Shown here piece after piece: positions 1 to 8,295 of a DNA stretch of 64,000 nucleotides. The position numbers and the translations under genes were made by a program. The stretch is from Bordetella petrii (lineage in GTDB: Bacteria; Pseudomonadota; Gammaproteobacteria; Burkholderiales; Burkholderiaceae_B), in contig NC_010170.1 of assembly GCF_000067205.1 (NCBI RefSeq), forward strand, positions 3,906,001 through 3,970,000. The letters run 5' to 3'. Each line of letters begins with the position of its first letter. Positions within the stretch are counted from its first letter, which is position 1. The notes under the pieces were generated by a model. That model had not been told where the DNA came from, did no database searches, and worked only from the letters and a program-made list of their open reading frames with translations.

Positions 1-408
1 GGACGCCGCGCCGGCACGCGCCACGGCACGCAAACTGTCGCCCTGGCCGCATCGGTGGCCGCGCTGGCCGTGTTGCCGTTCGGCCTGGCGCAAGCAGGGC
101 CGGCCCTGTTCTCGCCCGCCTTGCTGCCGCTGGCGGTCGGCGTGGCCATCCTGTCCAGCTCACTGCCCTACGCCCTGGAAATCACCGTGCTGGCGCGCAT
201 GCCGGTGCGCGTGTTCGGCACCCTGCTCAGCCTGGAGCCGGTGTTCGCGGCCGTGTCGGGCCTGCTGTTCCTGGGCGAGATCCTGACACTGACGCAATGG
301 GCCGCGGTGGCGGCCATCGTGGCCGCGTCGGCCGGCATCACCGCGGGCAGCGGCAAATCCGCCCCGCCGCGCGCGCGCAAGGCCCCGCGGCCTGGCCGGG
401 CCTCGTGA
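1..408 (+). CDS. EamA/RhtA-type transporter, C-terminal part
   Basis: This is the C-terminal end of an inner-membrane drug/metabolite (EamA, RhtA-like) transporter; the gene begins before the window. The open frame runs from base 1 and holds about three hydrophobic helices. It includes the family-like stretch GTLLSLEPVFAAVSGLLFLG, in which a proline-containing helix precedes a short glycine-rich turn. A basic, proline-rich tail follows the last helix. Known RhtA relatives export amino acids such as threonine and homoserine, but the substrate here cannot be told. An SDR gene follows 69 bases downstream in the same direction. Confidence 0.8.
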   Translation, partial: GRRAGTRHGTQTVALAASVAALAVLPFGLAQAGPALFSPALLPLAVGVAILSSSLPYALEITVLARMPVRVFGTLLSLEPVFAAVSGLLFLGEILTLTQWAAVAAIVAASAGITAGSGKSAPPRARKAPRPGRAS

Positions 409-477
409 CGGCGGGGTTTATCATGATGCGGCGCGCGCGCCTCAGGGCGCGCTGTCTCATTGCAAAGGAAATCGCAC

Positions 478-1182
478 ATGACCACTGAAAAAGTCGCACT
501 GATCACCGCCGGCGGCAGCGGCATGGGCGCCGCCGCGGCGCGCAAGCTGGCCGCCGACGGCTACCGCGTCGCCATCCTGTCGTCGTCGGGCAAGGGCGAG
601 GCGCTGGCCAGCGAACTGCAGGGGCTGGGCGTCACGGGCTCGAACCTGGAGCCCGACGACATCGCCCGGCTGGTCGACGCCGCCATGCAGCGCTGGGGCC
701 GTGTCGACGCCGTGGTCAACAGCGCCGGCCACGGCCCCAAGGGCAAGCTGCTGGACATCCCCGACGCCGACTGGCACCTGGGGATGGAGTACTACCTGCT
801 GAACGTCGTGCGCATCACGCGGCTGGTCGCGCCCATCATGCGGCAGCAGCGCGGCGGCTCTATCGTCAACATTTCCACCTACGCCACCTTCGAGCCGGAA
901 GCGCTGTTTCCCACTTCCGGCGTGTTCCGCGCCGGCCTGGCCGCGTTCACGAAGGTGTTCGCCGACGAGTACGCGGCCGACAACGTCCGCATGAACAACG
1001 TGCTGCCCGGTTTCATCGACAGCCTGCCCGAGAAAGACGACCGCCGCCAGCGCATTCCGATGGGCCGCTACGGCCGCGCCGACGAGGTGGCCGAGCTGAT
1101 CGCCTTCCTGGCTTCCGACAAGTCGGGCTATATCACCGGGCAGAACATCCGCATCGACGGCGGCATCACCCGATCGGTCTAG
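478..1182 (+). CDS. SDR-family protein with altered active site
   Basis: This is a 234-residue short-chain dehydrogenase/reductase-fold protein. The Rossmann glycine motif TAGGSGMG lies near residue 10, NSAG near residue 81 and a C-terminal DGG near residue 229, as in FabG-like enzymes. The start at 478 is preferred over 460 because AAAGGA sits about eight bases upstream. Where FabG has YxxxK before AGL, this protein reads SGVFR before AGL, so both the tyrosine and the lysine appear replaced (Ser and Arg). A dinucleotide-binding fold is clear, but normal SDR catalysis is doubtful. The substrate is unknown. It lies 25 bases upstream of hutG. Confidence 0.85.
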   Translation: MTTEKVALITAGGSGMGAAAARKLAADGYRVAILSSSGKGEALASELQGLGVTGSNLEPDDIARLVDAAMQRWGRVDAVVNSAGHGPKGKLLDIPDADWHLGMEYYLLNVVRITRLVAPIMRQQRGGSIVNISTYATFEPEALFPTSGVFRAGLAAFTKVFADEYAADNVRMNNVLPGFIDSLPEKDDRRQRIPMGRYGRADEVAELIAFLASDKSGYITGQNIRIDGGITRSV

Positions 1183-1207
1183 TTTTTTTCAACGCCATCC
1201 ATACTGC

Positions 1208-2002
1208 ATGACCACGCTCTATACCCTTACCCGCGGCGACGCGCCGCTGGTCATCAACATCCCGCACGTGGGCACCTGGGTGCCCACCGAGCTGCGCCCT
1301 CTCATGACGGCCCAGGCGCTGGGCGTGCCCGATACCGACTGGCACGTCGACCGGCTGTACGATTTCGCGCGCGAGCGCGGCGTCACCGTGATGGCCGCCA
1401 CGCACTCGCGCTATGTCATCGACCTGAACCGCGACCCCGAAGGCGCCGCCCTGTACCCCGGCGCGTCGAATACTGAACTGTGCCCCACCGGCCGCTTCGA
1501 CGGCGGCCCGATCTGGAACGAAGGCACGGCCGGGAATGCGCTGCTCGACGTAGCGGCGCGGCGGCGCCAGTATTTCGACCCCTACCACGCGCAACTGGCG
1601 GCCGAGCTCAAGCGCGTGCATGACCGATACGGTTATGTGGTGCTGCTGGACGGCCATTCGATCATCTCGCGCTGCGCGCGGTTCTTCGAAGGCCGGCTGC
1701 CCGACCTGAACCTGGGCACGGCCGACGGCGCCAGCTGCGCGCCAGCGCTGCAAGACGCTGCCGCCGCCGCGCTAGCCAGCGCGCCCGGCTTCACTCATGT
1801 GGTCAACGGCCGTTTCAAGGGCGGCTGGATCACCCGTCACTACGGCCAACCGCAGCGCGGCTACCATGCGGTGCAGCTCGAAATGGCGCTGGAAGCCTAC
1901 ATGACCGAAGACGAACCCTTCAATTGGGACCCGCAGCGCGCCGAACCGCTGGGCGGCGTGCTACGCACCCTGGTGGATGCCCTGCTGGCCTGGAAGCCCT
2001 GA
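1208..2002 (+). CDS. hutG: N-formylglutamate deformylase (HutG-like)
   Basis: This 264-residue protein matches the N-formylglutamate amidohydrolase family, which in histidine utilisation hydrolyses N-formyl-L-glutamate to glutamate and formate in the cytoplasm. Family landmarks are NIPHVGTWVP near residue 16, DTDWHVDRLYDF near residue 44, IDLNRDP near residue 74, and LDGHS near residue 150; the His and Asp residues are expected metal ligands. Length is normal for the family. No other hut gene is in the window, so the operon context of histidine degradation is absent here. The region immediately downstream is a long repeat array. Confidence 0.88.
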   Translation: MTTLYTLTRGDAPLVINIPHVGTWVPTELRPLMTAQALGVPDTDWHVDRLYDFARERGVTVMAATHSRYVIDLNRDPEGAALYPGASNTELCPTGRFDGGPIWNEGTAGNALLDVAARRRQYFDPYHAQLAAELKRVHDRYGYVVLLDGHSIISRCARFFEGRLPDLNLGTADGASCAPALQDAAAAALASAPGFTHVVNGRFKGGWITRHYGQPQRGYHAVQLEMALEAYMTEDEPFNWDPQRAEPLGGVLRTLVDALLAWKP

Positions 2003-2023
2003 TTTCCACGCCTGGCCCCCTGT

Positions 2024-3702
2024 CCGGCCAAGTGTCAGACGGCCTATCCGGTCAGGTGTCAGGCTCCCTATCCAGCCAGGTGTCAGGCTCCCTACCCAGC
2101 CAGGTGTCAGGCTCCCTACCCAGCCAGGTGTCAGGCTCCCGAAGGGTGCCTGACACCGTTCGATTGAGGCAACCTCTGCACGCCTCGGTGTCTGACACCT
2201 CCGGAGTCAGACACCTGAACAAAAGGCTCCGCAGCAGACGGCAGGCTTCCTTTTCGTCAGGCGTCAGTCTTCCTTTTTGCCAGGCGTCGGGCGGCCCTTT
2301 CCGGTCAGGTGTCAGGCTCCCGAAGGGTGCCTGACACCGTTCGATTGAGGCAGCCTCTGCGCGCCTCGGTGTCTGACACCTCCGGAGTCAGACACCTGAA
2401 CAAAAGGCTCCGCAGCAGACGGCAGGCTTCCTTTTCGTAAGGCGTCAGTCTTCCTTTTCGCCAGGCGTCGGGCGGCCCTTTCCGGTCAGGTGTCAGGCTC
2501 CCGAAGGGTGCCTGACACCGTTCGATTGAGGCAGCCTCTGCACGCCTCGGTGTCTGACACCTCCGGAGTCAGACACCTGAACAAAAAGCTCCGCAGCAGA
2601 CGGCAGGCTTCCTTTTCGCCAGGCGTCAGGCTTCCTTTTCGCCAGGCGTCAGGCTTCCTTTTTGTCAGGCGTCGGGCGGCCCTATCCGGTCAGGTGTCAG
2701 GCTCCCGAAGGGTGCCTGACACCGTTCGATTGAGGCAACCTCTGCACGTCTCGGTGTCTGACACCTCCGGAGTCAGACACCTGAACAAAAGGCTCCGCAG
2801 CAGACGGCAGGCTTCCCTTTCGCCAGGCGTCAGGCTTCCTTTTTGTCAGGCGTCGGGCGGCCCTTTCCGGTCAGGTGTCAGGCTCCCGAAGGGTGCCTGA
2901 CACCGTTCGATTGAGGCAGCCTCTGCGCGCCTCGGTGTCTGACACCTCCGGAGTCAGACACCTGAACAAAAGGCTCCGCAGCAGACGGCAGGCTTCCTTT
3001 TCGTAAGGCGTCAGTCTTCCTTTTCGCCAGGCGTCGGGCGGCCCTTTCCGGTCAGGTGTCAGGCTCCCGAAGGGTGCCTGACACCGTTCGATTGAGGCAG
3101 CCTCTGCACGCCTCGGTGTCTGACACCTCCGGAGTCAGACACCTGAACAAAAAGCTCCGCAGCAGACGGCAGGCTTCCTTTTCGCCAGGCGTCAGTCTTC
3201 CTTTTCGCCAGGCGTCGGGCGGCCCTTTCCGGTCAGGTGTCAGGCTCCCGAAGGGTGCCTGACACCGTTCGATTGAGGCAGCCTCTGCACGCCTCGGTGT
3301 CTGACACCTCCGGAGTCAGACACCTGAACAAAAAGCTCCGCAGCAGACGGCAGGCTTCCTTTTCGCCAGGCGTCAGTCTTCCTTTTCGCCAGGCGTCGGG
3401 CGGCCCTTTCCGGTCAGGTGTCAGGCTCCCGAAGGGTGCCTGACACCGTTCGATTGAGGCAGCCTCTGCACGCCTCGGTGTCTGACACCTCCGGAGTCAG
3501 ACACCTGAACAAAAAGCTCCGCAGCAGACGGCAGGCTTCCTTTTCGCCAGGCGTCAGTCTTCCTTTTCGCCAGGCGTCAGTCTTCCTTTTTGTCAGGCGT
3601 CGGGCGGCCCTTTCCGGTCAGGTGTCAGGCTCCCGAAGGGTGCCTGACACCGTTCGATTGAGGCAGCCTCTGCGCGCCTCGGCGTCAGACACCTGCGCAC
3701 AC
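2024..3702. repeat. Nested tandem-repeat array with paired hairpins, nine copies
   Basis: Nine copies of a 181-bp unit (first hairpin starting at 2127, 2308, 2489, 2693, 2874, 3055, 3236, 3417, 3621) lie between the convergent hutG and anti-sigma genes. Two spacings are 204 rather than 181 because a 23-bp subrepeat (AGGCGTCAGTCTTCC core) is added. Each unit carries two hairpins. Hairpin A has arms GGTGTCAGGC/GCCTGACACC with an inner CCC-GAA-GGG (2127-2157 in copy 1). Hairpin B has arms GGTGTCTGAC/GTCAGACACC (2187-2215 in copy 1). A 24-bp subrepeat of the hairpin A arm precedes the array, at 2031-2126. Copies 6-8 are identical over most of the unit; copy 9 decays after its first hairpin. Confidence 0.95.
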
Positions 3703-3732
3703 CTGCTCAGAGCTCGGCAAACCGCGCCCACG

Positions 3733-4557
3733 TCAGCCGGCTGGCGCGGCGCCGAGTTGCCGATAGACTTCGGTCGAGATCCGCATCAGTTCGCCGCGCT
3801 CTACCTCACCCGACAGGGCGTACCCGAAGCTACCGTCCACCCAGTAAAACACCCGTACCGGCCCTTCCTGGGCAAACTGGAACGCCGTCTTGCCGCCTGC
3901 CGCCTCGCGCGTCACATACAGCGTCAGGCGCCGGCCTTCGGGCGAGGCATACATGAACTGAGCCACCGGCCCCTGCCCGCCCGGCAGCAGGCGCCCGCCC
4001 ACCAGCGCGTAACCGGCCTGCGCCAGCGCCGGGGCCCGCACCGGCGCGCCCAGGCGCTTGGTCAGCCAGGTGACCAGCGCCTGCTCCTGGTCGGCGCCGA
4101 TCTCGACCGGACGCCGCGCATCGGCGGCATACACGGCGTGGGCAATGGCGGCGCGGTGCGCAAATGCGGCCTCGCCGGCCGTCGCTGCCGCCACCCGCGC
4201 GGCGCTGGCCTGCCGGCGGTCAAGTTCGCCGCGCACCAGCCACGCGGCCGTGGCGCTGCACGCCGCCAGGGCCAGCGCCGCGGCCAGCGCGGGCCAGCGG
4301 CGCTGCGCGACAGGCGGCGCCAGCGGCAGGCGCAGCGGCAGGGGCTCGCTGGCCACCGGCGCCAACCACTCGCGCAGCAACCTGTTCTGCTCGCGCCAGG
4401 CCTGCACGCGTTCACGCGCCTCGGGATGCTGCTGCAGAAAGGCGGCGATCTCGGCGGCCCGCTCGTCGGACAGCTGGCGATCGACATAGGCGTGCAGGTC
4501 TGCCTCGGCAATCGGGGCGCCGCAGCCGGGGGCAAGGTGCGGGGTCTGGTCGTTCAT
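3733..4557 (-). CDS. Anti-sigma factor, single-pass membrane protein
   Basis: This 274-residue protein has an N-terminal cytoplasmic region rich in Glu/Arg (ADLHAYVDRQL, typical of anti-sigma domains), a Pro-rich linker, one hydrophobic segment around residues 88-108, and a periplasmic C-terminal domain. That layout is typical of anti-sigma factors that hold an ECF sigma factor at the membrane. The N-terminus has CGAP but no complete HxxxCxxC zinc motif, so it may be a non-zinc member. Its start lies one base after the stop of the ECF sigma gene, which fits translational coupling and paired function. The inducing signal cannot be inferred. Confidence 0.82.
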   Translation of the reverse strand: MNDQTPHLAPGCGAPIAEADLHAYVDRQLSDERAAEIAAFLQQHPEARERVQAWREQNRLLREWLAPVASEPLPLRLPLAPPVAQRRWPALAAALALAACSATAAWLVRGELDRRQASAARVAAATAGEAAFAHRAAIAHAVYAADARRPVEIGADQEQALVTWLTKRLGAPVRAPALAQAGYALVGGRLLPGGQGPVAQFMYASPEGRRLTLYVTREAAGGKTAFQFAQEGPVRVFYWVDGSFGYALSGEVERGELMRISTEVYRQLGAAPAG

Positions 4558-4558
4558 G

Positions 4559-5074
4559 TCATTTGACCCGGTGCAGGTTGGGCGCGGTCGCCGGTCGCGC
4601 CTGCAACAGCGCGCCCAGGCGGTCGCGGGCGCGCGACAGGCGCGACATCACGGTGCCCACCGGCACGCCCAGAGCCAGCGCCGCCTCACGGTAGCTGAAC
4701 TCTTCAACGCCCACCAGCAGAATCACCGCGCGCAGCTCGGGCGGCAACCGCAGCAGGCACCGATCCAGGTCGCGCACCTCCAGCGCGTCGGCTTGGGTGG
4801 CGCGCACGGGGATCTCGGGCAACTCGCCATCGGGCCGCGTTTCGGCCTGGCGGCGCTGCGCGCGCACGCCGTCGATGAACTGGTTATGCATGATGCCGAA
4901 CATCCAGGCCCGCAGCTCGCCGCGCCGCTGCCAGCGCGAGTAGCGGCTCCAGGCCCGTTCCAGCGTGTCTTGCACCAGGTCGTCGGCGCGCTCGCGATCG
5001 CCCGTCAGCCCGCGGGCGTAGCGCCGCAGGCTGGGGATGCAGGCGACGATCTGCGCCTCGTCTTCGGCGCGCAT
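4559..5074 (-). CDS. ECF-family RNA polymerase sigma factor
   Basis: This 171-residue sigma-70 factor has only regions 2 and 4, as in ECF sigmas. Region 2 includes ADDLVQDTLERAW and the core-binding/-10 recognition stretch WMFGIMHNQFID; region 4 includes LPPELRAVILL and the helix-turn-helix SYREAALALGVPVGTVMSR. It directs RNA polymerase to its own regulon. It is flanked by a secreted-repeat protein gene 17 bases upstream and the anti-sigma gene immediately downstream, all on the minus strand, so the three likely form one operon. Confidence 0.9.
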   Translation of the reverse strand: MRAEDEAQIVACIPSLRRYARGLTGDRERADDLVQDTLERAWSRYSRWQRRGELRAWMFGIMHNQFIDGVRAQRRQAETRPDGELPEIPVRATQADALEVRDLDRCLLRLPPELRAVILLVGVEEFSYREAALALGVPVGTVMSRLSRARDRLGALLQARPATAPNLHRVK

Positions 5075-5091
5075 GCGGCCGCCGGTTGAAG

Positions 5092-5472
5092 TCAGGGCTT
5101 GACCACGTGCCAGACGTTCTTGACGTTGTCGCCCACTTTATCGCCGGGCTTGGTGTCTTTCACGAACAGGTACAGCGGCTTGCCCTTGTAGGCCCATTGC
5201 CGGGCCCCGTCATCGCGGGTGATGATGCTGTAGTCGCCCTGCGGCTTGGCGTCGGCGGCGGCGGACAGGGGCGGCCAGGCCTTGGCGCACTGGTCGTTGC
5301 AGACGCTCTTGCCGGCGCTGTCGTTGTCGAAGGTGTACAGGGTCATGCCGGCCTGGTCGGCCAGCACGCCATCCTGCGTCTTGACGGGCGCCTGGGCGTG
5401 CGCGGCGGCGGCGAACAGGGCGCAGGCGGCCAGCATGGCGGCGCGGCGGGCGGTGACAATGCGGGTAGTCAT
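5092..5472 (-). CDS. Secreted-repeat (COG4315-type) exported protein
   Basis: This 126-residue protein has an N-terminal Sec signal peptide (basic start, Ala-rich core, AHA-QA cleavage around residue 26). The mature part matches the small secreted-repeat/YX4D-type family: GMTLYTFDND, a CNDQCAKAWPPL motif with two cysteines, and WAYKGKPLYLFVKDTKPGD. Members are periplasmic or surface proteins, often encoded next to ECF sigma/anti-sigma pairs as here; their biochemical role is not established. It is probably the first gene of the sigma operon. Confidence 0.82.
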   Translation of the reverse strand: MTTRIVTARRAAMLAACALFAAAAHAQAPVKTQDGVLADQAGMTLYTFDNDSAGKSVCNDQCAKAWPPLSAAADAKPQGDYSIITRDDGARQWAYKGKPLYLFVKDTKPGDKVGDNVKNVWHVVKP

Positions 5473-5611
5473 GGTGGGCTCCTAAAGGGACACAGCGGGG
5501 ACACAGCACAGATACAGCACTGCTACAGACGCCGCCGCCAGCCCGTTTATTCCATGGCCATGAAAAAAACCCCGCACCGCGCCACCTGGCAGCGGCCCGG
5601 CCACGGAAAAA

Positions 5612-6094
5612 TCAGTCGCGGAAGTTCTGGTACTGCAGGGGCAGGTCGACGTCAGTCTTGCGCAACAGCGCGATGACTTCCTGGAGATCGTCGCGCTTCT
5701 TGCCGCTGATGCGCAGCTTGTCGCCGTTGATCTGGCTTTCGACCTTGAGCTTGGCCCCCTTGATGGCGGCGATCAGCTTCTTGGCGACAGGCTGCTCGAT
5801 GCCCTGGCGCACGGTAACCTTCTGGCGCGCCCCGCCCAGGTTTTCGAGCGGGTCGGCCACCTCGAGACAGCGCACGTCTATGCCACGCGCCGACAACCGG
5901 CCGCGCAGGATGTCGAGCATCTGCTTGAGCTGGAAGGCGCTGGGCGCGACCTGGGTAACCACGAAGCCCTCGAGTTCGAACTTGGCATCGGTGCCCTTGA
6001 AGTCGAAACGGGTGGCGAGTTCGCGATTGGCCTGATCGACCGCGTTGCTGAGTTCGTGCTTGTCCACTTCGGAAACCACGTCGAAACTGGGCAT
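5612..6094 (-). CDS. yajQ: YajQ-family nucleotide/c-di-GMP-binding protein
   Basis: This 160-residue protein has the full length and features of YajQ: the opening MPSFDVVSEVDKHEL, RFDFKGTDA near residue 29, the central KKLIAAIKGAKLKVESQING stretch, and RISGKKRDDLQEVI before the C-terminal LPLQYQNFRD. YajQ proteins have two ferredoxin-like domains, and some bind cyclic di-GMP and influence transcription; that activity here is inferred from family. It is chromosomal backbone and lies just outside the left edge of the integrated element. Confidence 0.93.
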   Translation of the reverse strand: MPSFDVVSEVDKHELSNAVDQANRELATRFDFKGTDAKFELEGFVVTQVAPSAFQLKQMLDILRGRLSARGIDVRCLEVADPLENLGGARQKVTVRQGIEQPVAKKLIAAIKGAKLKVESQINGDKLRISGKKRDDLQEVIALLRKTDVDLPLQYQNFRD

Positions 6095-6250
6095 GGCTGC
6101 AACCTATGAAAGAAATTGGATCAACAGCGGCCTCCCGCCGCCGGCGAAGAAATATTCCGGCAGTTTATGTCGTTTTGCGGCCGCCGGGCCAGGCGGCGAT
6201 ATGATGCGGGGCAAGGCGGCCTCTTGGCGCCGCGTTCACCGGGAAGGCCC

Positions 6251-6390
6251 ATGTTCTACAGCATATTGAAGTTCGCGCACATCCTGGCCATTATCTTGTG
6301 GGTAGGCGGGATGATCTTCGCTTATTGTTTCCTGCGGCCGGCCGCCGCGGCGCTCGAGCCGCCCCAGGCCACCACCCCGCTGTTCCAGCA
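6251..6390 (+). pseudogene. CopD-like membrane protein, 5' fragment cut by the integrated element
   Basis: ATG at 6251 opens a frame whose first ~45 residues look like the N-terminus of a CopD-family integral membrane protein: a first helix with FAHILAIILWVGGMIFAYCF and RPAAAALEPPQ. After about 6370-6395 the similarity stops, and the reading runs into low-complexity sequence upstream of the integrase. The rest of the gene should lie at the far end of the integrated element, outside this window. The frame stays open into the integrase, which makes an artificial 581-codon reading frame if the start is not chosen carefully. Confidence 0.65.
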
Positions 6391-6483
6391 CGCTTCAAAA
6401 CATCCCAAAACGCAGAAAAATCAATGTCTTAGGCACAAAATGCTGCCCAAGACGTCTCACTGCGCATCGCTACATCCCGCATT

Positions 6484-6542
6484 TGTCTGTACCCCTGTCT
6501 GTACCCCACAATGGTTTCTCGAAAAACAACCTTTGGGGGTAC
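6484..6542. repeat. 12-bp direct repeats plus inverted copy upstream of the integrase
   Basis: TGTCTGTACCCC occurs twice in tandem at 6484-6507. Its 3' part recurs in inverted form, GGGGTAC, at 6536-6542, just before the integrase start. Such short repeats between an attachment site and an integrase gene can be arm-type integrase or excisionase binding sites, or an autoregulatory operator; this role is inference. Confidence 0.45.
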
Positions 6543-6547
6543 AAGTC

Positions 6548-7861
6548 GTGGGTTTACTAAGCGAAACTCAGATCAAAGCGGCCAAGCCAGGCCAGAAAGA
6601 ATACATGCTGAACGACGGGGACAATCTGTACCTGCGTGTACGAATCACCGGTAAAGCTTGGATTTACCGCTATATGAAGGACAGCAAACCCATAAAGCTC
6701 GGAATGGGGCCATACCCGGAAGTTACGCTCGCACAAGCTCGAACCAAGGCATATGAAGCTAATAGTCAGCGAGCCAATGGCTTAGACCCGAAGGAAGTCC
6801 GCGAACAACTGGCGGAACAGACACGTATCGCTCGTCTGCATACCTTCGAGCTATTGGCGCGCGCCTGGCACGCCAGTGCTAAGAAAGACAGGGAATGGTC
6901 GGAGGGTTATGCTCAGAAGGTCATACGACATCTGGAGATCCACATTTTCCCGTGGGTCGGACACAAACCGATCGAGATGATTCTTCCAACGGAAATAGTC
7001 CGATGCCTGCACCGTCCAAAAGATCGCGGTAACTTGGAAACTGCCCAGCGTGTGCGTGAGGCCGTTCAGCATGTCTACCAGTACGCTGTTGATGTCGGCG
7101 CTCTGGAGCCGAGCAAGAATTTCGTCAACAAGAACACCGGCGGCCTCCCCCCGCCACGCAGCCGGCATTTCGCAGCGATTACCGAACCTGCCCAGCTTGG
7201 GCAACTGCTCCGCGATATTCGCAGCTACCACGGCCAGTTCATCACGCGATGTGCACTGCGGCTTGCGCCCATGATGTTTCAGCGGCCAGGCCAGATCCGG
7301 CTCGCTGACTGGGAGGACATCAGTCTTGAAGTTGAACTATGGCGCTGCCCGCCCGAGAAAATGAAGATGCGCGAGTGGCAAAAAAGGGATAGCCGCACGC
7401 CGGCACACATCGTCCCGCTACCACGCCAAGCCTTGGAAATTCTGCGCGAGCTACACCCGTTGACTGGCCCCACGGGCCCCGTATTCCGTAGCATGTCACG
7501 ACGCTCGGAGAAAAGCCGCTACATCAGCGACAACACGATTAACGCGGCGCTGCGCACCATGGGCTATGACACAAAGGAAGAAATCACCGGTCACGGCTTT
7601 CGCGCCACAGCACGCACGATGATCCGCGAACATCTGGGCTGGGAGCCCGACGTCATCGAACGCCATCTGGCGCACACTTCAGACGAAGAGCTCGGCAGCA
7701 GTTACGATCGCGCGGCCTTTATTGCCCAGCGCAAAGCGATGGTGCAGCAATGGGCCGACTTTCTGGATGAACTGGAAGTTGGGCAGATGCCTATGCCCGA
7801 GGACAACATACTGCAATTCATCCGTCATCGGCCACGCCCTGCGCTACGGGTTAGGGCATGA
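6548..7861 (+). CDS. int: P4-type tyrosine integrase
   Basis: This 437-residue site-specific recombinase is expected to integrate and excise the element. The GTG at 6548 is the likely start: VGLLSETQIKAAKPGQKEYM is the usual opening of the P4/IntS family (DUF4102-type N-terminal domain, with DGDNLYLRV and LGMGPYPEVTLAQAR), and a GGGGG run lies about eight bases upstream. The catalytic domain has the first arginine in QRPGQIRLADW, the GHGFRATARTM box with the second arginine, the ERHLAHTS histidine, and the nucleophilic tyrosine in SSYDRAAF. Most relatives use tRNA genes; here the neighbour is a CopD-like gene. Confidence 0.93.
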   Translation: MGLLSETQIKAAKPGQKEYMLNDGDNLYLRVRITGKAWIYRYMKDSKPIKLGMGPYPEVTLAQARTKAYEANSQRANGLDPKEVREQLAEQTRIARLHTFELLARAWHASAKKDREWSEGYAQKVIRHLEIHIFPWVGHKPIEMILPTEIVRCLHRPKDRGNLETAQRVREAVQHVYQYAVDVGALEPSKNFVNKNTGGLPPPRSRHFAAITEPAQLGQLLRDIRSYHGQFITRCALRLAPMMFQRPGQIRLADWEDISLEVELWRCPPEKMKMREWQKRDSRTPAHIVPLPRQALEILRELHPLTGPTGPVFRSMSRRSEKSRYISDNTINAALRTMGYDTKEEITGHGFRATARTMIREHLGWEPDVIERHLAHTSDEELGSSYDRAAFIAQRKAMVQQWADFLDELEVGQMPMPEDNILQFIRHRPRPALRVRA

Positions 7862-7945
7862 CAGGACTCGGGCCATTGCTATCTATATTGACACCTCGGC
7901 CACACCTACAAGATCGCTAGTTGTATCCCCCCAAGGAGACTGTCT

Positions 7946-8248
7946 ATGAATGAAGCTCTCTCCGAGGTCATCCGCATCCGGGTGACCCCGTCTCATGCTG
8001 CACGTCTGGGCGAGGCTGCCGCTCTGTCCGGGTTATCCCTCTCCAACTATATAAGGCGGCGACTGTCTGCCGACGACACGCTACAAGAAGAATTGACGCT
8101 GCTGCGCCAGATTGTGGCTGATCTGGGCCATCTGCACGAAACCCGCGTGGCTGCCGTCGAAACCGCTTATCTCGTGCGAGCCATGGCCAAGCCTGAACAG
8201 ATCGCCATCGCTCAACAGAATCTGCAACGTCAACGCCGACCCTCCTAG
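7946..8248 (+). CDS. Ribbon-helix-helix protein, probable relaxosome accessory (MobC/TrwA-like)
   Basis: This 100-residue protein has an N-terminal ribbon-helix-helix pattern: a beta strand IRIRVTPSHAARL, then a helix with LSLSNYIRRRL. The rest is an alpha-helical tail with charged heptads. Small RHH proteins of this kind bind oriT or their own promoter in conjugative elements. A strong AAGGAG lies seven bases before the ATG. It stands first in the transfer cluster, upstream of the trbM-like gene. Its DNA target is not known from sequence. Confidence 0.6.
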   Translation: MNEALSEVIRIRVTPSHAARLGEAAALSGLSLSNYIRRRLSADDTLQEELTLLRQIVADLGHLHETRVAAVETAYLVRAMAKPEQIAIAQQNLQRQRRPS

Positions 8249-8295
8249 GTCTTTTCCAAGGCCACCTGCCGCACCCCTTCCCCGGAGACCTCTTC

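Noticed and set aside
2024..3702. Long and repeated open reading frames encoding a 68-residue Arg/Ser/Pro-rich repeat protein
   Set aside because: They arise from the tandem array; the 181-bp period changes frame each unit, there is no ribosome-binding site, and the sequence is explained by hairpin repeats.
2024..3702. CRISPR array
   Set aside because: Units are 181-204 bp with near-identical content throughout; there are no unique spacers of 30-40 bases and no cas genes.
6116..7861. A single 581-codon membrane-integrase fusion protein
   Set aside because: The first part is a truncated CopD-like gene and the second the integrase, which has its own GTG start and ribosome-binding site at 6548; the link is an accidental open frame across the attachment region.
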